Source: Flectobacillus major DSM 103
Lineage (GTDB): Bacteria > Bacteroidota > Bacteroidia > Cytophagales > Spirosomataceae
DNA length: 64,000 nt
Assembly (NCBI RefSeq): GCF_000427405.1
Contig: NZ_KE386491.1
Span: 4,163,812 to 4,227,811, forward strand
Reading direction: 5' to 3'
Part shown: one piece after another, positions 26,207 to 35,229 of the stretch
Numbering within the stretch: the stretch's first letter is position 1
Layout: each line of letters starts with the position of its first letter
The notes under the pieces: generated by a model
The model's input: the letters and a program-made list of their open reading frames with translations, nothing else
Told to the model about the DNA's origin: nothing
The model's database searches: none
Position numbers and translations under genes: made by a program

Positions 26207-28615
26207 ATGTTCAAGAATTTTTTTAATACAGCCCTCCGTACATTGCTCAAGCATCGTAGTTATACGGTTATCAATGTGCTGGGCTTAACCCTTGGCATTA
26301 CAGGAGCTATTTTGATTTTTTTGTTAACAAAGTTTCATTTGAGTTTTGACACATATCATGCTAAAGCCGACCGCATTTATCGGATAGTAACCGAATTTCA
26401 TTTCGATGGCGTAAGCCATTCGCCAGGAGTACCCCGGCCATCGGCAGGGGCTTTACGCAACGACTTTCCACAACTTGAGCAAGTAACCATGGTGCAAGGA
26501 GGTAACGATGCAACGGTTTTGGTGCCAAATCCTGCCAATCCTTCTACTCCTAAAAAGTTTAAGGAAGAAGAAGGAGCACTATGCTATATTGAACCTAACT
26601 ATTTTAAAGTTTTTGATTATCAATTGCTCAAAGGCGAATATTCTACAGGGCTAAAACAGCCCAACAATGTAGTTATTACACAGGATATTGCCGAAAAATA
26701 CTTTGGTACAGCCGACCCTATCGGTAAAACCTTTCGGATAGATGCCAAAGTAGACCTAAAAGTAATTGGACTTATTGCTAATATTCCTAACAATACCGAT
26801 CAACGCTATAAAATTTTTGCCTCTTGGGATACCCAAAAATTTAAAACATCTTTTGCCGAAGATATGAAGCACTGGGGGAGTGTTTCGTCAAATACACATT
26901 GTTTTTTGGTTTTGCCACCCAACTATGCTGTCGAACAGCTACAAAAACAGTTATTGCCTTACCGTAAAAAATATCATGGCAATGATTACCAAACATACAA
27001 CTATATATTACAAGCCCTAAAAGAAAGGCATTTTGATAGTCGCTTTGATGGCAATATCTCTTTTGAAATACTAATAGGGCTTTCGCTAGTGGGTTTGTTT
27101 TTGATTATTACGGCTTGTATCAATTTTGTTAATTTGGCTACAGCACAAGCTCTGAAGCGTTCTAAAGAAATTGGCGTTCGTAAAGTATTAGGTAGTACAA
27201 AATCTCAATTGTTTTGGCAATTTATTGTTGAAACAGCCTGTATTACTACTATTTCAGTTATTTGTGCTATTATTTGTGCCAAGCTCGCTTTTGCTCCTGT
27301 CAATGACTGGTTCGATGACCTTTCGGGGTATCAAATGTCATTTTCAGCCCTTTTCGATGCACAAACGATACTTATTATCATCTGTTTGACCATTGTTATC
27401 ATTATATTCTCTGGGTTTTATCCAGCAATTGTTTTGGCGGGCTTCAACCCCATAGTAGCCATAAAAGGAAAAGTGAGTACTCAGAATGTAGGCGGTATTT
27501 CAGTACGAAAAGGATTAGTAGTAGCTCAATTCATGATATCGCAAGTACTCATTATTTTTATGATTGTAATAGGCTCGCAAATGAGCTATTTTAAACAAGC
27601 CGATTTGGGCTTTCATCATGAAGCCATTGTAACAATACCTTTGCCAACAAACGAAAAAAACAAAACTGAAACCCTCAAAAACGAAGTGGCTCGTATAGCC
27701 GACGTTAATCAGTTAAGTTTACAGTTTACAGCACCGTCATCTAACTCAAACAATACTACTAATTTTAGGTTTGATACTCGTCAAATAGATGAAAAATTTC
27801 AGGTAAATACCAAAGTAGGCGATGTCAATTATGCCAAGCTATACGACTTGAAATTTGTAGCAGGCAAAAATTTTGCTCCAAGCGACACCATGCGTGAGGT
27901 AATTGTGAACGAAACCTTAGTGAAAAAATTAGGTGTGAAAAAACCTGAGGCAGTGATAGGAAAACGCTTACAAATTTGGGGTAATTGGATGCTAATAGTG
28001 GGTGTGCTGAAAGATTTTCATGTAACCTCATTAAAAGACCAAATAGATCCTATTGCTATATTTTCGAGGGCCGATAATTATACTTCAATGGCCGTAAAAA
28101 TCAACCTGAGCCATACCAATACAACCATGCAGGCTATTGAAAAGTATTGGAACACAGCCTACCCCGACTATGTGTTTGAGTATGAATTCTTAGATAAAAG
28201 ACTTTCTGAGTTTTATAACTTAGAAGAAGCCATTTTAACACTTATTCGAGTATTCTCTGCTATTGCCATTATTATTGGTTGTCTTGGATTGTATGGGCTA
28301 GTGTCGTTTATGGTAACTCAAAAAACCAAGGAAATAGGGGTACGCAAAGTATTGGGTGCAAGCCTTAGCCATATTTTGTGGCTTTTTGGAAAAGAATTTG
28401 CCAAACTCATAGGTATAGCTTTCTTAATAGCCGCACCACTAGGTGGATGGATTATGCACAATTGGCTACAAGATTTTACCTATCGTATATCTTTATCAGT
28501 CGATGTATTTGTGTATGCTATTGCTATTACAGCAGGTATTGCATGTATTACTGTGGGGTATCAGTCTATTAGGGCTGCTTTGGCCAACCCAGTGAAAGCG
28601 TTAAAATCTGAATAA
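26207..28615 (+). CDS. FtsX/MacB-type ABC transporter permease
   Basis: 802 residues from the ATG at 26207; a TTG seven codons upstream is possible but the family begins MFKNFFNTALRTLLKHRSYT. The two-module layout is N-terminal helix (VINVLGLTLGITGAILIFLL), large extracytoplasmic MacB-PCD domain, three helices (ILIGLSLVGLFLIITACINF, ETACITTISVICAIICAKLA, FSGFYPAIVLAGFNP), a second periplasmic domain and a C-terminal FtsX domain (FSAIAIIIGCLGLYGLVSFM and GVRKVLGASLSHILWLFGKE). It works as a mechanotransmitting exporter driven by the ATPase upstream. The EIGVRKVLG motif occurs in both halves, showing internal duplication. Confidence 0.94.
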   Translation: MFKNFFNTALRTLLKHRSYTVINVLGLTLGITGAILIFLLTKFHLSFDTYHAKADRIYRIVTEFHFDGVSHSPGVPRPSAGALRNDFPQLEQVTMVQGGNDATVLVPNPANPSTPKKFKEEEGALCYIEPNYFKVFDYQLLKGEYSTGLKQPNNVVITQDIAEKYFGTADPIGKTFRIDAKVDLKVIGLIANIPNNTDQRYKIFASWDTQKFKTSFAEDMKHWGSVSSNTHCFLVLPPNYAVEQLQKQLLPYRKKYHGNDYQTYNYILQALKERHFDSRFDGNISFEILIGLSLVGLFLIITACINFVNLATAQALKRSKEIGVRKVLGSTKSQLFWQFIVETACITTISVICAIICAKLAFAPVNDWFDDLSGYQMSFSALFDAQTILIIICLTIVIIIFSGFYPAIVLAGFNPIVAIKGKVSTQNVGGISVRKGLVVAQFMISQVLIIFMIVIGSQMSYFKQADLGFHHEAIVTIPLPTNEKNKTETLKNEVARIADVNQLSLQFTAPSSNSNNTTNFRFDTRQIDEKFQVNTKVGDVNYAKLYDLKFVAGKNFAPSDTMREVIVNETLVKKLGVKKPEAVIGKRLQIWGNWMLIVGVLKDFHVTSLKDQIDPIAIFSRADNYTSMAVKINLSHTNTTMQAIEKYWNTAYPDYVFEYEFLDKRLSEFYNLEEAILTLIRVFSAIAIIIGCLGLYGLVSFMVTQKTKEIGVRKVLGASLSHILWLFGKEFAKLIGIAFLIAAPLGGWIMHNWLQDFTYRISLSVDVFVYAIAITAGIACITVGYQSIRAALANPVKALKSE

Positions 28616-28633
28616 ACCTTTTAATCTAGGTGG

Positions 28634-28790
28634 AAAAATGATTTTAAAATAGCTTATCAAACACAAGGCTATATCATACTTACGGGCCTTTTGCTTGGCT
28701 GAGCGTTGGCCTTACTGTTTGGGCTATTAGTCGCTAAAAGCAGCCTTGGCCAACTCAATCAAATCATTAAGAACCGAGTAAAACCAAAAC
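28634..28790 (+). pseudogene. Relic membrane-protein reading frame between the permease and second ATPase
   Basis: In the 178-bp gap one plus-strand frame reads WKNDFKIAYQTQGYIILTG then LLLG, a TGA at 28700-28702, then ALALLFGLLVAKSSLGQLNQ and IIKNRVK. It looks like a membrane helix plus basic cytosolic stretch interrupted by one stop; WKNDFKIA followed by the glycine-rich helix is reminiscent of the N-terminus of FtsX-type permeases. There is no start codon upstream in this frame. A partner permease for the second ATPase may have been deleted, leaving this remnant. Confidence 0.35.
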
Positions 28791-28793
28791 ACT

Positions 28794-29456
28794 ATGATTC
28801 AGTTAAAAAATATTTTTCGTTGGTATAATTCAGGTGCCAATCGTGCATTTGTTTTACGAGACATCAACCTGAATATCGAGCAAGGCGAGTTTATATCTAT
28901 TATGGGGCCATCAGGTTCGGGGAAATCAACACTTTTACATATACTCGGTATGATGGACGAACCCAACGAAGGAACTTATGAGTTTTTGGGTGAATCAGTA
29001 TTACAGCTTAAAGAAAAGCAAAGGGCTGCTTTGTACAAAAAGCATATAGGATTTGTATTTCAGGCATATCATTTAATAGACGAACTGACCGTTTATGAAA
29101 ATATCGAAACGCCTTTGTTATACCAAGGAATTGGCTCGTCAGAACGAAAATCAATGGTGGCTGATATTTTAGATAGATTCAATATTGTTGGGAAAAAAGA
29201 TTTATTTCCTAATCAATTATCGGGTGGTCAGCAGCAATTGGTGGGTATTGCACGTGCAGTTATAACCAAACCCAACCTGATTTTGGCCGATGAGCCTACA
29301 GGAAACCTCAACTCCAAACAAGGCGAAGAGATAATGGAACTCTTCAAAATCTTGAATCAAGAAGAAGGGGTAACTATTGTACAAGTAACGCATTCTGAGA
29401 AAAACGCCGCTTATGCCAATCGCACTATCGAGCTATTGGACGGACGAATTGTATAG
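28794..29456 (+). CDS. Second ABC transporter ATP-binding protein, altered D-loop
   Basis: 220 residues, same family as the ATPase at 25467: Walker A GPSGSGKST, Q-loop FVFQAYHLIDELTVYENIET, signature LSGGQQQLVGIARA, Walker B LILADEPTGNLNSKQG, H-loop VTHSEKNAAYA. The D-loop aspartate (NLDS in the paralogue) is Asn here, and the residue after LSGGQQQ is Leu rather than Arg. No permease gene follows; the nearest is the FtsX-type permease upstream, separated by a relic frame. It may serve that permease in place of or together with the first ATPase, or be on the way to loss. Confidence 0.88.
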   Translation: MIQLKNIFRWYNSGANRAFVLRDINLNIEQGEFISIMGPSGSGKSTLLHILGMMDEPNEGTYEFLGESVLQLKEKQRAALYKKHIGFVFQAYHLIDELTVYENIETPLLYQGIGSSERKSMVADILDRFNIVGKKDLFPNQLSGGQQQLVGIARAVITKPNLILADEPTGNLNSKQGEEIMELFKILNQEEGVTIVQVTHSEKNAAYANRTIELLDGRIV

Positions 29457-29672
29457 CATAGCCAATACTTTTTATGAGGACAAACAAGTAAAAACTGCCT
29501 AAAAATTGTTTTTTGAATCAAAACTTACCGCTCAATAGAATACCACGCTAGTGAAGGGGGGATTTCAAAACCTTTTTGGTTCATTTAAGGAAGTTTATGA
29601 GTATTTTTGCTTGCTGTAAAGGAATACACGTGTTTTCTTTACTTATTCTTAATTTTTTGTCCCAGAAAAAGC

Positions 29673-31169
29673 ATGAGGTTGTTAAGTATAATACTGTCAT
29701 TTACGCTACTCTGTTGGTCGCAGTATGTAAAAGGACAAGAGGCTACGTTTTATTCAGAACGAAAATATTCAAAAGTAGAGTTAAGAGCTGATTTTAGGTT
29801 TTTGAGAAGGATATTAGAGGAGGCTCATCCAGGGCTAGGCAAATACACTTCAAAAGAAGCCATGGATGGGGCTTTTGAAGATACTTATAAAAAAATAGGA
29901 GATGAAATGACCGAAAAGGAGTTTGGGCTATTGTTGAAACCCCTCATTATCAAGATTCGATGCGGGCATACTGACCTCCTATTTTCGCCAGAAATGCGAA
30001 AATTTACCCGCATTCAGAATCGAGCATGGACTATTCCTTTTTCATTTTTTATTCAAGGCGATAGGCTATTTATAGCTAAAAATGAATCTAACGATGCCTC
30101 TATCGAGCTAGGTACAGAAGTACTAGCTATAGAAGAAAATACAGCAGGAAAGATATTGCGAACATTACGCAAATACCTTCCAGCAGATGGCTACGGCGAA
30201 GCCTTTAAAGATGCCACCTTAGAAGCGGGTTTCTTTGAAGATTACTATATTGATATTTTTGGAGGAAAAGAACAATACCACTTTACCCTCAAAAATCAAC
30301 AAGAAACACGCATTGTTTATCCTGAATTAAAAGCAAAAAGCATTCCTAATCGTTTGCCAAGGCTATCGAAAGAAGACGAGCTGGCAAGGCGATTGAATCG
30401 TTTAAGAAGCCTAACGTTTCCGACCGAAGTTAGCTCAACGGCAATACTCAAAATATCGAGCTTTTCTTACGACGATTATGAATCTTTCTTGATGACCCAT
30501 GAACGCTTTTTTCGAGAAATTGAGCAAAACAATATCACTAATTTAATCATTGATTTAAGGCAAAATTCGGGAGGAAATCATGAAATAGCCTTGGATTTGA
30601 TGAAGTATCTGGCCGACAGTACTTTTGTTCTTACGGCTCATGCCGAAGCACCAGTATTAATTCCATCGTTTATTGTAAATAATGACGTGGAGCAACAAGA
30701 TGCCAACCGAGCTTTTTCAGAAAGAATTGTAAAGAAATGTGGCGAAGGTACGTATTGCTTGAATATTCCATCTGTAGGAAAACATAAGCCCTACGAGCAA
30801 TATCGTTTTAAGGGTAATGTGTATGTACTTATAGGCGAGCAGACTTTTTCGGCAGCCTCAAGCTTTGTTGCAAGTCTAAAAGCACAACGAAAAATTACCT
30901 TGGTAGGACGCGAAACTGGAGGAGGTGAAGAGGGGTGCAATGGTGGTGTTATCTCGACAGTGGTACTGCCTTATTCAAAGCTAAGGCTACAATTTCCTCA
31001 TTTTAGAATTACAACTGCCCTCAAGTCGCTTAATATTGGGCAAGGAGTAAGCCCCGATGTAGATGTACAATATACCATTTTGGAAAGGCTCAATAAAGTT
31101 GACCTCGAACTTACTCGAACTTTTGATTTAATCAAAAAAACAGAATTGAGTAGGCTAGGTACAAAATAG
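29673..31169 (+). CDS. S41-family secreted serine peptidase
   Basis: 498 residues from the ATG at 29673, where a signal peptide begins (MRLLSIILSFTLLCWSQYVK, cleavage before QEATF). An N-terminal helical region (RADFRFLRRILEEAHPGLGK, a common start of Bacteroidota S41 proteins), a PDZ-like part and the C-terminal protease core with NLIIDLRQNSGGNHEIALDL and GEQTFSAASSFVASLKAQRK are visible; the catalytic Ser is Ser393 and the Lys of SLK follows. Tail-specific proteases of this group cut unstructured C-termini in the envelope. Here the protein probably acts in the periplasm or outside. Convergent with the retropepsin-PDZ gene. Confidence 0.9.
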   Translation: MRLLSIILSFTLLCWSQYVKGQEATFYSERKYSKVELRADFRFLRRILEEAHPGLGKYTSKEAMDGAFEDTYKKIGDEMTEKEFGLLLKPLIIKIRCGHTDLLFSPEMRKFTRIQNRAWTIPFSFFIQGDRLFIAKNESNDASIELGTEVLAIEENTAGKILRTLRKYLPADGYGEAFKDATLEAGFFEDYYIDIFGGKEQYHFTLKNQQETRIVYPELKAKSIPNRLPRLSKEDELARRLNRLRSLTFPTEVSSTAILKISSFSYDDYESFLMTHERFFREIEQNNITNLIIDLRQNSGGNHEIALDLMKYLADSTFVLTAHAEAPVLIPSFIVNNDVEQQDANRAFSERIVKKCGEGTYCLNIPSVGKHKPYEQYRFKGNVYVLIGEQTFSAASSFVASLKAQRKITLVGRETGGGEEGCNGGVISTVVLPYSKLRLQFPHFRITTALKSLNIGQGVSPDVDVQYTILERLNKVDLELTRTFDLIKKTELSRLGTK

Positions 31170-31228
31170 AAGCAACATTTCAGCATAGCTGAGTAAAGAT
31201 AAATTTAGTTTTGGTTTAAGTGAGTTAT

Positions 31229-31260
31229 AGTCGCATCGTGATATTCACGATGCGACTTTT
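31229..31260 (+). terminator. Rho-independent terminator after the S41 peptidase gene
   Basis: Perfect 12-bp stem AGTCGCATCGTG/CACGATGCGACT (31229-31240 with 31246-31257), loop ATATT, then TTTT; 60 bp past the stop, between convergent genes. Confidence 0.88.
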
Positions 31261-31306
31261 ATGTTTGATTACGTAGCTAATTTATTGGTACACAATTAGG
31301 GTCAAC

Positions 31307-32647
31307 TTATATGACTCGTCTGAGAGTCAGGGTTGTTACAATTAATTCAGGCCCTCTTTTTATTACAAAATTGATAGGTTTTCCTTCCCCTTTCTGGAAT
31401 AGTTTATAGATTTCGGTAATAGTAATATCTTGCGATGATTTGTTGTTGATAAACAGTACACGGTCGCCTTCTTTAAGCCCAGCCATTTCTGCTGGCGAAT
31501 TTTGTTCAACTTTTTCAATATGAAATTCATGGTAGTCTTTACCTTTGGCCATCAGTTCAAGCCCAGTCATATTGTGTTCAAAAGGCTCTTTGAGGCGTTT
31601 GTTTGAGGTTTTTAACACAATATATGAATCACGATAATTAAAAGTAATTTTAAATCGCCTCAAAAACTCACAGCCAATATTACCGTTGCGATTCATTGCC
31701 GACAAGCCAGCCCTTACCTTGTACGACGAACTGTCGGGAAAAGATGCTACTAGATTTTGGAGTGTATATTTCCCAATTCGGAGCTGTTTTACACGGCCAA
31801 GCTTGCCATTGATAATCCCACTAAGCCCACGTCCTAATTGAGCATTTACAAGTTTTTTGGGTAATACAATGCCATTGCTTTGGTTGGCATCCAACGATAT
31901 AGCATGGCCAGCCCCAGTATCTAAAATAACCTTCAATGGTAATGTTTTTGAGCTATCAACAAGCTCCATCATGTTGAGATAAGGCTTATTGTCTTCAATA
32001 GTTATAGGAAAACGCTCGCCTTTAGAAGGTTTATATTTATACGTTTCGGGGTTTTGAATAATAATCTGATGAGCTGCAAAGTCGATAGTAACAACAAACC
32101 GATTAAATAAGTCATAGCCAATAATTCCGTGAATAGGTCGGCCTACAAATTCGCTCAGCTTGAGCATATCCGAACTCAGGGTAACAATATTTTGGCGATA
32201 GCCCGTAACCTCACCCAATAGAATGGTGTTGTTAAGAATAATACTGGCTTCGAGGTCGCCGCCTATGCCAGCACCTGCAAGTTTTACTTTGCGAACTCCC
32301 TTTAATTGCTGTTTTTGTAGACAAGCAGGATCTGTGACAATAATCGAACTTACACCTGTGTCTAGGATAAAATGTAGCGTGTCAGAATTGTTGATTTTTA
32401 GTGGAATAATAATCAGATTGGCTTGAAGCTCGAAGGGGATTTTAGACACCTTTCTTTTCTTAGAAAGCTGAAAACCAAACTTTTCCTCTTGATTTGTATC
32501 ATTGTTTGAGCCTGAAATATTGTTGTTGTGTGACCAATGCGAATGACTATTCGTCAATACTGGGTAGTTTGGAAAAGCAAATAGCTGGCTGTTATATGCC
32601 AATAAAATGACCAGCCAAAGAAATCTTGTGATTTTTAAAGTTTTCAT
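31307..32647 (-). CDS. Retropepsin-like aspartic protease with C-terminal PDZ domain
   Basis: 446 residues with a signal peptide (MKTLKITRFLWLVILLAYNS). Two aspartic-protease half motifs are present in one chain: LHFILDTGVSS (Asp96) and LKVILDTGAGH (Asp243), each followed by a hydrophobic-Gly segment (GIIGYDLFNRF; GNIGCEFLRRF). Residues about 370-440 are a PDZ domain (VEQNSPAEMAGLKEGDRVLF). This architecture (gag-asp protease domain twice plus PDZ) is frequent in Bacteroidota, substrates unknown. An inverted repeat TTTACAGGA/TCCTGTAAA (32675-32683, 32709-32717) lies just upstream of its start and may be regulatory. Confidence 0.9.
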   Translation of the reverse strand: MKTLKITRFLWLVILLAYNSQLFAFPNYPVLTNSHSHWSHNNNISGSNNDTNQEEKFGFQLSKKRKVSKIPFELQANLIIIPLKINNSDTLHFILDTGVSSIIVTDPACLQKQQLKGVRKVKLAGAGIGGDLEASIILNNTILLGEVTGYRQNIVTLSSDMLKLSEFVGRPIHGIIGYDLFNRFVVTIDFAAHQIIIQNPETYKYKPSKGERFPITIEDNKPYLNMMELVDSSKTLPLKVILDTGAGHAISLDANQSNGIVLPKKLVNAQLGRGLSGIINGKLGRVKQLRIGKYTLQNLVASFPDSSSYKVRAGLSAMNRNGNIGCEFLRRFKITFNYRDSYIVLKTSNKRLKEPFEHNMTGLELMAKGKDYHEFHIEKVEQNSPAEMAGLKEGDRVLFINNKSSQDITITEIYKLFQKGEGKPINFVIKRGPELIVTTLTLRRVI

Positions 32648-33000
32648 ATCCTTGTCTGTTTAGCATATACCTAATTTACAGGATATTATCAGAAAATGCA
32701 AATATTTTTCCTGTAAAAAAACAATTTTAAATTTGAAAAATTATAGCACACTTGGTTTTATACAAATCACTAATGTAAAATAAAAATTGAAACTACACAT
32801 AACACAATCTAGTTGAAGTATTTGTTAAAAGTTGAAAGTAGATAAAAGCAACTATATATATTGATGATATTACTTTTTGCTTGTTAACTTTGTGTTTTGC
32901 CAGAATATACTTGTATTCAGTGAAATAACGCTCCGCCAAGGTGCATTAAGGAGATTAGATAAAGTAGTTGTGTTAGTTTCCCATAAAAAACCATAATATC
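32648..33000. other. Divergent intergenic region
   Basis: No gene. Contains the 9-bp inverted repeat TTTACAGGA/TCCTGTAAA near the retropepsin start and, for the plus-strand lipoprotein, a TTG/TAACTTTG promoter pair at 32861-32892. Confidence 0.6.
32861..32892 (+). promoter_or_regulatory. Candidate Bacteroidota promoter for the coiled-coil lipoprotein
   Basis: TTG (32861-32863), a 21-bp spacer and TAACTTTG (32885-32892) fit the -33/-7 pattern TTTG-N17-23-TAnnTTTG. About 108 bp upstream of the ATG at 33001, implying a leader of about 100 nt. Confidence 0.6.
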
Positions 33001-33426
33001 ATGCCCAAAGTAGTTAAATTATGCTTAATGTGCTCAATCGTTAGCACAACATTGCTTTCTTGTGTAAGTAATCAAAAATACAAGGATTTATTGCAAGACA
33101 AAGACCGACTGGATGTTAATGTTGAGCGAGCACACAAAGAAATTCGAGAGTTGAAAGAAACCAAAATTGTGCTTGAAGACCAGATAAAGTATAAAAATAC
33201 GGAAATCACGAAGCTAGAAGCACAGGTAAATTCGATTAAAAAACAAGCCGATGCAATGGACAAACGTTTTTCTGAGCTAGATGAGCAAATGAAAAAAATG
33301 AGTACCGAATTAGACCATAAAAGGTCGGAGAGTGCTCAGCTAGTGGCTAGCTATGAAAGAAAAATTACAGAATTACAACAATGGGCCAATAAGCTTAAAA
33401 CTAAAAAGAAAGCTAGAAAAAAGTAA
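33001..33426 (+). CDS. Small coiled-coil lipoprotein, function unknown
   Basis: 141 residues. The lipobox TTLLSC places the lipidated cysteine at Cys21. The rest is almost entirely charged heptad-patterned helix (DKDRLDVNVERAHKEIRELK and so on), ending with a Lys-rich tail (LKTKKKARKK). Such proteins resemble the helical N-terminal part of OmpA-like lipoproteins but no peptidoglycan-binding domain follows. It has its own promoter-like element and terminator. Probably an envelope spacer or scaffold (inference); no family recognised. Confidence 0.85.
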   Translation: MPKVVKLCLMCSIVSTTLLSCVSNQKYKDLLQDKDRLDVNVERAHKEIRELKETKIVLEDQIKYKNTEITKLEAQVNSIKKQADAMDKRFSELDEQMKKMSTELDHKRSESAQLVASYERKITELQQWANKLKTKKKARKK

Positions 33427-33530
33427 AATAGGAACGAAGGTACTTGAAGGGTTTTTGATCAGACCGCCTCTTTGGTGCTATTTATACGGTAGTTTTCTTT
33501 ATAGAAAGGGGTTCTTATAAGCCCTAATTC

Positions 33531-33560
33531 AAAACCTCATGAAATAATTGAGGTTTTTTT
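33531..33560 (+). terminator. Rho-independent terminator after the coiled-coil lipoprotein
   Basis: 9-bp stem AAAACCTCA/TGAGGTTTT (33531-33539 with 33549-33557) and a T7 tract (33554-33560); 104 bp past the stop. Confidence 0.85.
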
Positions 33561-33705
33561 ATTTTGTATCCTTCAAGAAGATAATTTTAGTACATAAATT
33601 TGTAACTCAAATAAATATCAACCAAAAAACAGTTGTCTAAAGAATTTGATGATACTTCATACCGATGAATATCATACTTATCTCTCCCCGACTATCTTTA
33701 AAATA

Positions 33706-34467
33706 ATGAGAAAAAAAATCGTTGCTGGTAACTGGAAAATGAATAAAACAATGGAAGAAGCGTTGATTTTAGCTTCTGAAGTTGCAAACATGGTAAAAGA
33801 CGAAGTGTCGACAGATGTAACTGTCGTGATAGCTTCGCCTTCTTTGTATTTGAGTACTTTACAAAAATATGCTGAACCAATCGCCAATTTGAGTATTGCC
33901 GCTCAAAACTGCCACCAAAAAGCTTCTGGTGCATTCACAGGCGAAATTTCAGCTCCAATGTTGAAGTCTATTGGGGTGGAGTATGTAATCTTAGGCCACA
34001 GCGAACGTCGTCAATACTTTGCCGAAACAAACGAGCAATTGGCAGAAAAAGTAAATATCGCTTTAGAAAACGGTTTGACTCCAATTTTCTGTTGTGGAGA
34101 ATCTCTAGAACAACGTGAAGCAGGTGGTTTCTTAGAATTTGTAGCTTCTCAGTTAACCGATAGCTTGTTCCATTTGTCGGCTGAAGATTTTGCTAAGGTA
34201 GTAATCGCTTACGAACCAATCTGGGCTATTGGTACAGGCGTTACGGCATCGTCTGCTCAAGCTCAAGAAATGCATGCTTATTTGCGTGGACACCTTGCTA
34301 CGAAATATGGTCAAGAAATCGCTGACAATGCTTCTATTTTATACGGTGGAAGCTGCAACGAGAAAAACGCTCCAGAATTATTTGCTTGTGCCGATATCGA
34401 CGGTGGGTTGATTGGCGGTGCTTCATTGAAATCTCGTGAATTTACCAATATCGCAAAGTCATACTAA
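33706..34467 (+). CDS. tpiA: Triosephosphate isomerase
   Basis: 253 residues from the ATG at 33706; the frame is open 20 codons further up, but the family starts at MRKKIVAGNWKMN. Active-site residues are Lys11 in GNWKMN, His98 in ILGHSERR and Glu170 in AYEPIWAIGTG; the phosphate-binding loops YGGSCN and GGLIGGASL are intact. It interconverts glyceraldehyde-3-phosphate and dihydroxyacetone phosphate. Single gene with a strong terminator; codon choice (CGT, GGT, GAA) fits high expression. A TAAATTTG element at 33595-33602 is a possible promoter but has no well-spaced -33 box. Confidence 0.98.
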   Translation: MRKKIVAGNWKMNKTMEEALILASEVANMVKDEVSTDVTVVIASPSLYLSTLQKYAEPIANLSIAAQNCHQKASGAFTGEISAPMLKSIGVEYVILGHSERRQYFAETNEQLAEKVNIALENGLTPIFCCGESLEQREAGGFLEFVASQLTDSLFHLSAEDFAKVVIAYEPIWAIGTGVTASSAQAQEMHAYLRGHLATKYGQEIADNASILYGGSCNEKNAPELFACADIDGGLIGGASLKSREFTNIAKSY

Positions 34468-34525
34468 GTCTATGAATGTGTTTGAATGAGCAGTCTTTCT
34501 ATCAAATACATTTGTTCTTATAATT

Positions 34526-34570
34526 ATCAAAAAGCTCTGGACATATTTGGGTCTGGAGCTTTTTGATTTT
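34526..34570 (+). terminator. Rho-independent terminator after tpiA
   Basis: Perfect 12-bp stem ATCAAAAAGCTC/GAGCTTTTTGAT (34526-34537 with 34556-34567), loop of 18 nt, then TTT; 58 bp past the tpiA stop. Confidence 0.88.
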
Positions 34571-34714
34571 GGGGCTTTCAGATAGCTAAACATATCTTCT
34601 ATTGCTTTGTTAATGTGATACTTACATACTATCGTGATAAATTTTCATGGATGAAGAACTTTTCTGGAAAACAGTGCGTTATATCTTTCCCTATTTCTAA
34701 AACATACTAAAACT

Positions 34715-35191
34715 ATGCAAAGAGTAAACGTCACCATTTCGCTTGAATCGTACGATTCAGAAACAGAATTAAGCACCAAAGAACAGTTGCTTTTGATAGA
34801 GGCCAGAAAGGCTACTTATAAATCGTATGCCCCTTATTCACAGTTTCATGTGGGGGCAGCCGTACTCTTAGACGACGACACCATTATTACTGCCAATAAC
34901 CAAGAAAATGCAGCATTTCCTTCGGGTTCTTGTGCCGAACAATCGGCTATATTTTGGGTAGGTGCTAACCACCCCGACAAGCAAATCAAAGCCATTGCTG
35001 TGATAGCTCGCCCGGGAAAAGGAGACGATTTTAGAGGAGTTCCACCGTGTGGGGCTTGCCGTCAAGCAATGCTCGAATACGAGGTTCGCCAAAAGCACCC
35101 TATTCGCTTATTGATGTTAGGAGCTAATAATCAGGTATTAGTAACCGACTCAATAGGCGATTTGTTGCCCTTGAAATTTGAAGAGTTTTAA
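34715..35191 (+). CDS. cdd: Cytidine deaminase
   Basis: 158 residues, homotetrameric-type Cdd. Zinc ligands and the catalytic glutamate are in GSCAEQSAIF (Cys73, Glu75) and VPPCGACRQAML (Cys112, Cys115); substrate-binding residues are seen in SQFHVGAAVLLDD and NNQENAAFPSG. It deaminates cytidine and deoxycytidine to uridines in pyrimidine salvage. The downstream membrane-protein gene starts 38 bp later and may be co-transcribed. Confidence 0.96.
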   Translation: MQRVNVTISLESYDSETELSTKEQLLLIEARKATYKSYAPYSQFHVGAAVLLDDDTIITANNQENAAFPSGSCAEQSAIFWVGANHPDKQIKAIAVIARPGKGDDFRGVPPCGACRQAMLEYEVRQKHPIRLLMLGANNQVLVTDSIGDLLPLKFEEF

Positions 35192-35229
35192 TAATCAAGA
35201 GCCTCAGGTTCGTGACCAATCGCAATATC

